Assembly: GCA_023258935.1 (NCBI GenBank)
Contig: JAHFRG010000001.1
Location: 1 to 7,100, forward strand
DNA: 7,100 nt
Reading direction: 5' to 3'
Origin: Betaproteobacteria bacterium
GTDB lineage: Bacteria > Pseudomonadota > Gammaproteobacteria > Burkholderiales > JAHFRG01
The position numbers were made by a program, and so were the translations under genes. Each line of letters opens with the position of its first letter. The stretch's first letter is position 1. This document shows positions 6,354-7,100 of this stretch, piece by piece. The notes below the pieces were generated by a model. It was not told the origin of the DNA. It made no database searches and saw nothing but the letters and a program-made list of their open reading frames with translations.

Positions 6354-6554
6354 ATGGAAGTGGAACTCAAGGCGCTCGAAGAAAAAATCAATCAGTTTGT
6401 GCAGGTCTGCCATGACCTTCGCGCGGACAACCATTATTTGCGTCAGCAACTTGCCACTTCACTCAATGAAAACAAGCAGCTATCTGTCAAAATCGACAAC
6501 GCGAAAAAACGTCTAGAAGCCTTGTTAAAGCATATTCCCGAGCATGAAAAATGA
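6354..6554 (+). CDS. Small coiled-coil protein, ZapB-like / TIGR02449-like, upstream of zapA
   Basis: 66 residues, strongly charged and helical throughout: leucine/isoleucine residues repeat at heptad-like spacing from ELKALEEKI through HYLRQQLATSLNENKQL to KRLEALLKHI. There are no membrane segments or signal peptide. Small coiled-coil proteins of this size encoded just before zapA are known in proteobacteria (TIGR02449 family) and resemble ZapB, which bundles FtsZ through ZapA at midcell. The function here is inferred from position and shape. The frame is open from a TTG at 6318, but that triplet is the -35 box of a strong promoter match, so ATG 6354 is the start; no ribosome binding site precedes it. 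The stop overlaps the zapA start in an ATGA (6551-6554), indicating translational coupling. Confidence 0.85.
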   Translation: MEVELKALEEKINQFVQVCHDLRADNHYLRQQLATSLNENKQLSVKIDNAKKRLEALLKHIPEHEK

Positions 6555-6862
6555 GCGCTGAGGGCAAAGGGCTGGATATCAGCATCATGGGCCGCAAATT
6601 CCGTGTCGCTTGCACGGAAAACGAGCAGAAACAACTGATGGACGCGGTGTCCTACCTGGACAAGAAAATGCGCGAAATCCACGACCAGGGAAAAGTGGTC
6701 GGGCTTGAGCGAATTGCCATCATGGCTGCGCTCAACATCACTTATGAACTTTTTTCGACGTGCGTTGCGGACGGTTTTGACATCGCGGAATTTAAGCGTA
6801 GAATGGCCAGCATGCAGGCAACGCTTGAGAAAGCGATGTCCGATCAGGAAAAACTTTTTTAG
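6551..6862 (+). CDS. zapA: Cell division protein ZapA
   Basis: 103 residues, close to the usual ZapA length (E. coli 109). ZapA is a cytoplasmic, tetrameric FtsZ-binding protein that cross-links protofilaments and stabilises the Z-ring. Seen: an N-terminal globular part LDISIMGRKFRVACTENEQ with the family IxIxGRxxRVxC pattern, the YLDKKMREI helix, and the hallmark AALNITYEL (E. coli AALNISYEL). A long C-terminal coiled-coil helix follows (FKRRMASMQATLEKAMSDQEKLF). The start ATG 6551 overlaps the stop of the upstream coiled-coil gene by 4 bases, so translation is probably coupled. The downstream 6S RNA gene begins within a few bases of the stop, matching the zapA-ssrS order of many proteobacteria. 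Nothing is missing from the protein. Confidence 0.95.
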   Translation: MSAEGKGLDISIMGRKFRVACTENEQKQLMDAVSYLDKKMREIHDQGKVVGLERIAIMAALNITYELFSTCVADGFDIAEFKRRMASMQATLEKAMSDQEKLF

Positions 6863-6867
6863 CCTAT

Positions 6868-7071
6868 CAAGCCCGCCTGCAACAGGTTGTCCCCTGCAGT
6901 GTTTGTCCGGGCTAAAATTCTTTTGAACCAATATTTTCGCCTGGGTTGCTAGCCTGAAGAGTACTGTTGTGCGAGTCCGACACGGAAGCGCCTGATGTGC
7001 TCGGTGAGCGAACCACCTTGAACCTAAGGTTCAAGATGTCGGCCTTGACGGCATTTGCGGGGGGCTTTATC
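6868..7071 (+). ncRNA. ssrS: 6S RNA
   Basis: 6S RNA mimics an open promoter and binds sigma70 RNA polymerase, lowering transcription in stationary phase. Seen: the 6S-typical 3' half with CACCTTGAACC and AAGGTTCAAG, here a perfect 8-bp hairpin CTTGAACC/GGTTCAAG (7017-7035), then GGCCTTGACGGCATTTGCGG. The ends close into a long stem: AAGCCC, CC and GCAA (6869-6882) pair with TTGC, GG and GGGCTT (7055-7067), with one G/G mismatch and one bulged base. The estimated length is about 200 bases, slightly longer than E. coli's 184. The location right after zapA is the conserved place for ssrS. I could not identify a good promoter inside zapA, so the RNA may be processed from the zapA transcript. The ends are estimates (plus or minus a few bases). 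Confidence 0.88.
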
Positions 7072-7076
7072 TCATG

Positions 7077-7098
7077 ATGCGGCTATGCCGCATTTTTT
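7077..7098 (+). terminator. Intrinsic terminator after 6S RNA
   Basis: ATGCGGC (7077-7083) and GCCGCAT (7087-7093) form a perfect 7-bp GC-rich stem with a 3-base loop. T residues follow immediately (7094-7098). It stands 6 bases after the estimated 6S 3' end and would end the zapB-like/zapA/6S transcript before the next gene, which lies outside the window. Confidence 0.85.
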
Positions 7099-7100
7099 AT

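Noticed and set aside
6443..6931. Minus-strand open frame of 162 codons
   Set aside because: It is antisense to zapA, the upstream coiled-coil gene and the 6S RNA, all of which are well supported. It shows no domain pattern of its own.
6925..6955. TTGAAC ... TTGCTA as a 6S promoter starting the RNA near 6950
   Set aside because: The -10 match is poor. Starting there would remove the 5' strand that pairs with the 3' end and shorten the RNA to about 120 bases.

Overview
This window comes from a Gram-negative proteobacterium. The best guess is a betaproteobacterium of moderate GC content (Nitrosomonadales-like). The evidence is an LPS-type glycosyltransferase, an MsbA lipid A flippase, a TonB-dependent outer-membrane receptor, and the proteobacterial arrangement zapA followed directly by 6S RNA. 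The class-level placement is an inference from gene style only.

Layout. Positions 1-1205 (+) hold the 3' end of a family 9 glycosyltransferase (heptosyltransferase type), then, after 3 bases, a SAM-dependent methyltransferase with a cysteine-containing N-terminus. A second, unrelated-looking cysteine-motif methyltransferase lies on the minus strand (1209-2066). It converges on the first with only 3 bases between the stop codons, and its GC content is visibly lower than its neighbours'. Upstream of it on the same strand is msbA (2115-3875), and upstream of that a BtuB-like vitamin B12 receptor gene (3979-5802). A probable intrinsic terminator separates btuB from msbA, and a possible extended -10 promoter sits immediately in front of msbA. 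The receptor has a long 5' leader containing a clear cobalamin riboswitch aptamer (about 5931-6102). It is followed by competing hairpins that look like an attenuator.

Divergently transcribed on the plus strand from about 6318 is a cell-division pair: a 66-residue coiled-coil protein (ZapB-like / TIGR02449-like) overlapping zapA by 4 bases. Directly after the zapA stop codon comes a 6S RNA gene (about 6868-7071) ending in a strong terminator (7077-7098).

Functional reading. The left side is an envelope/LPS block: sugar transfer, possible glycan or lipid modification by the methyltransferases, and lipid A-core flipping by MsbA. The middle is B12 uptake under B12 feedback. The right side is FtsZ-ring assembly factors plus the global RNA polymerase regulator 6S RNA. 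I found no mobile element, CRISPR array or tRNA. The most interesting material is regulatory: the riboswitch expression platform, two promoter-start arrangements that suggest leaderless mRNAs, and the zapA-6S junction.
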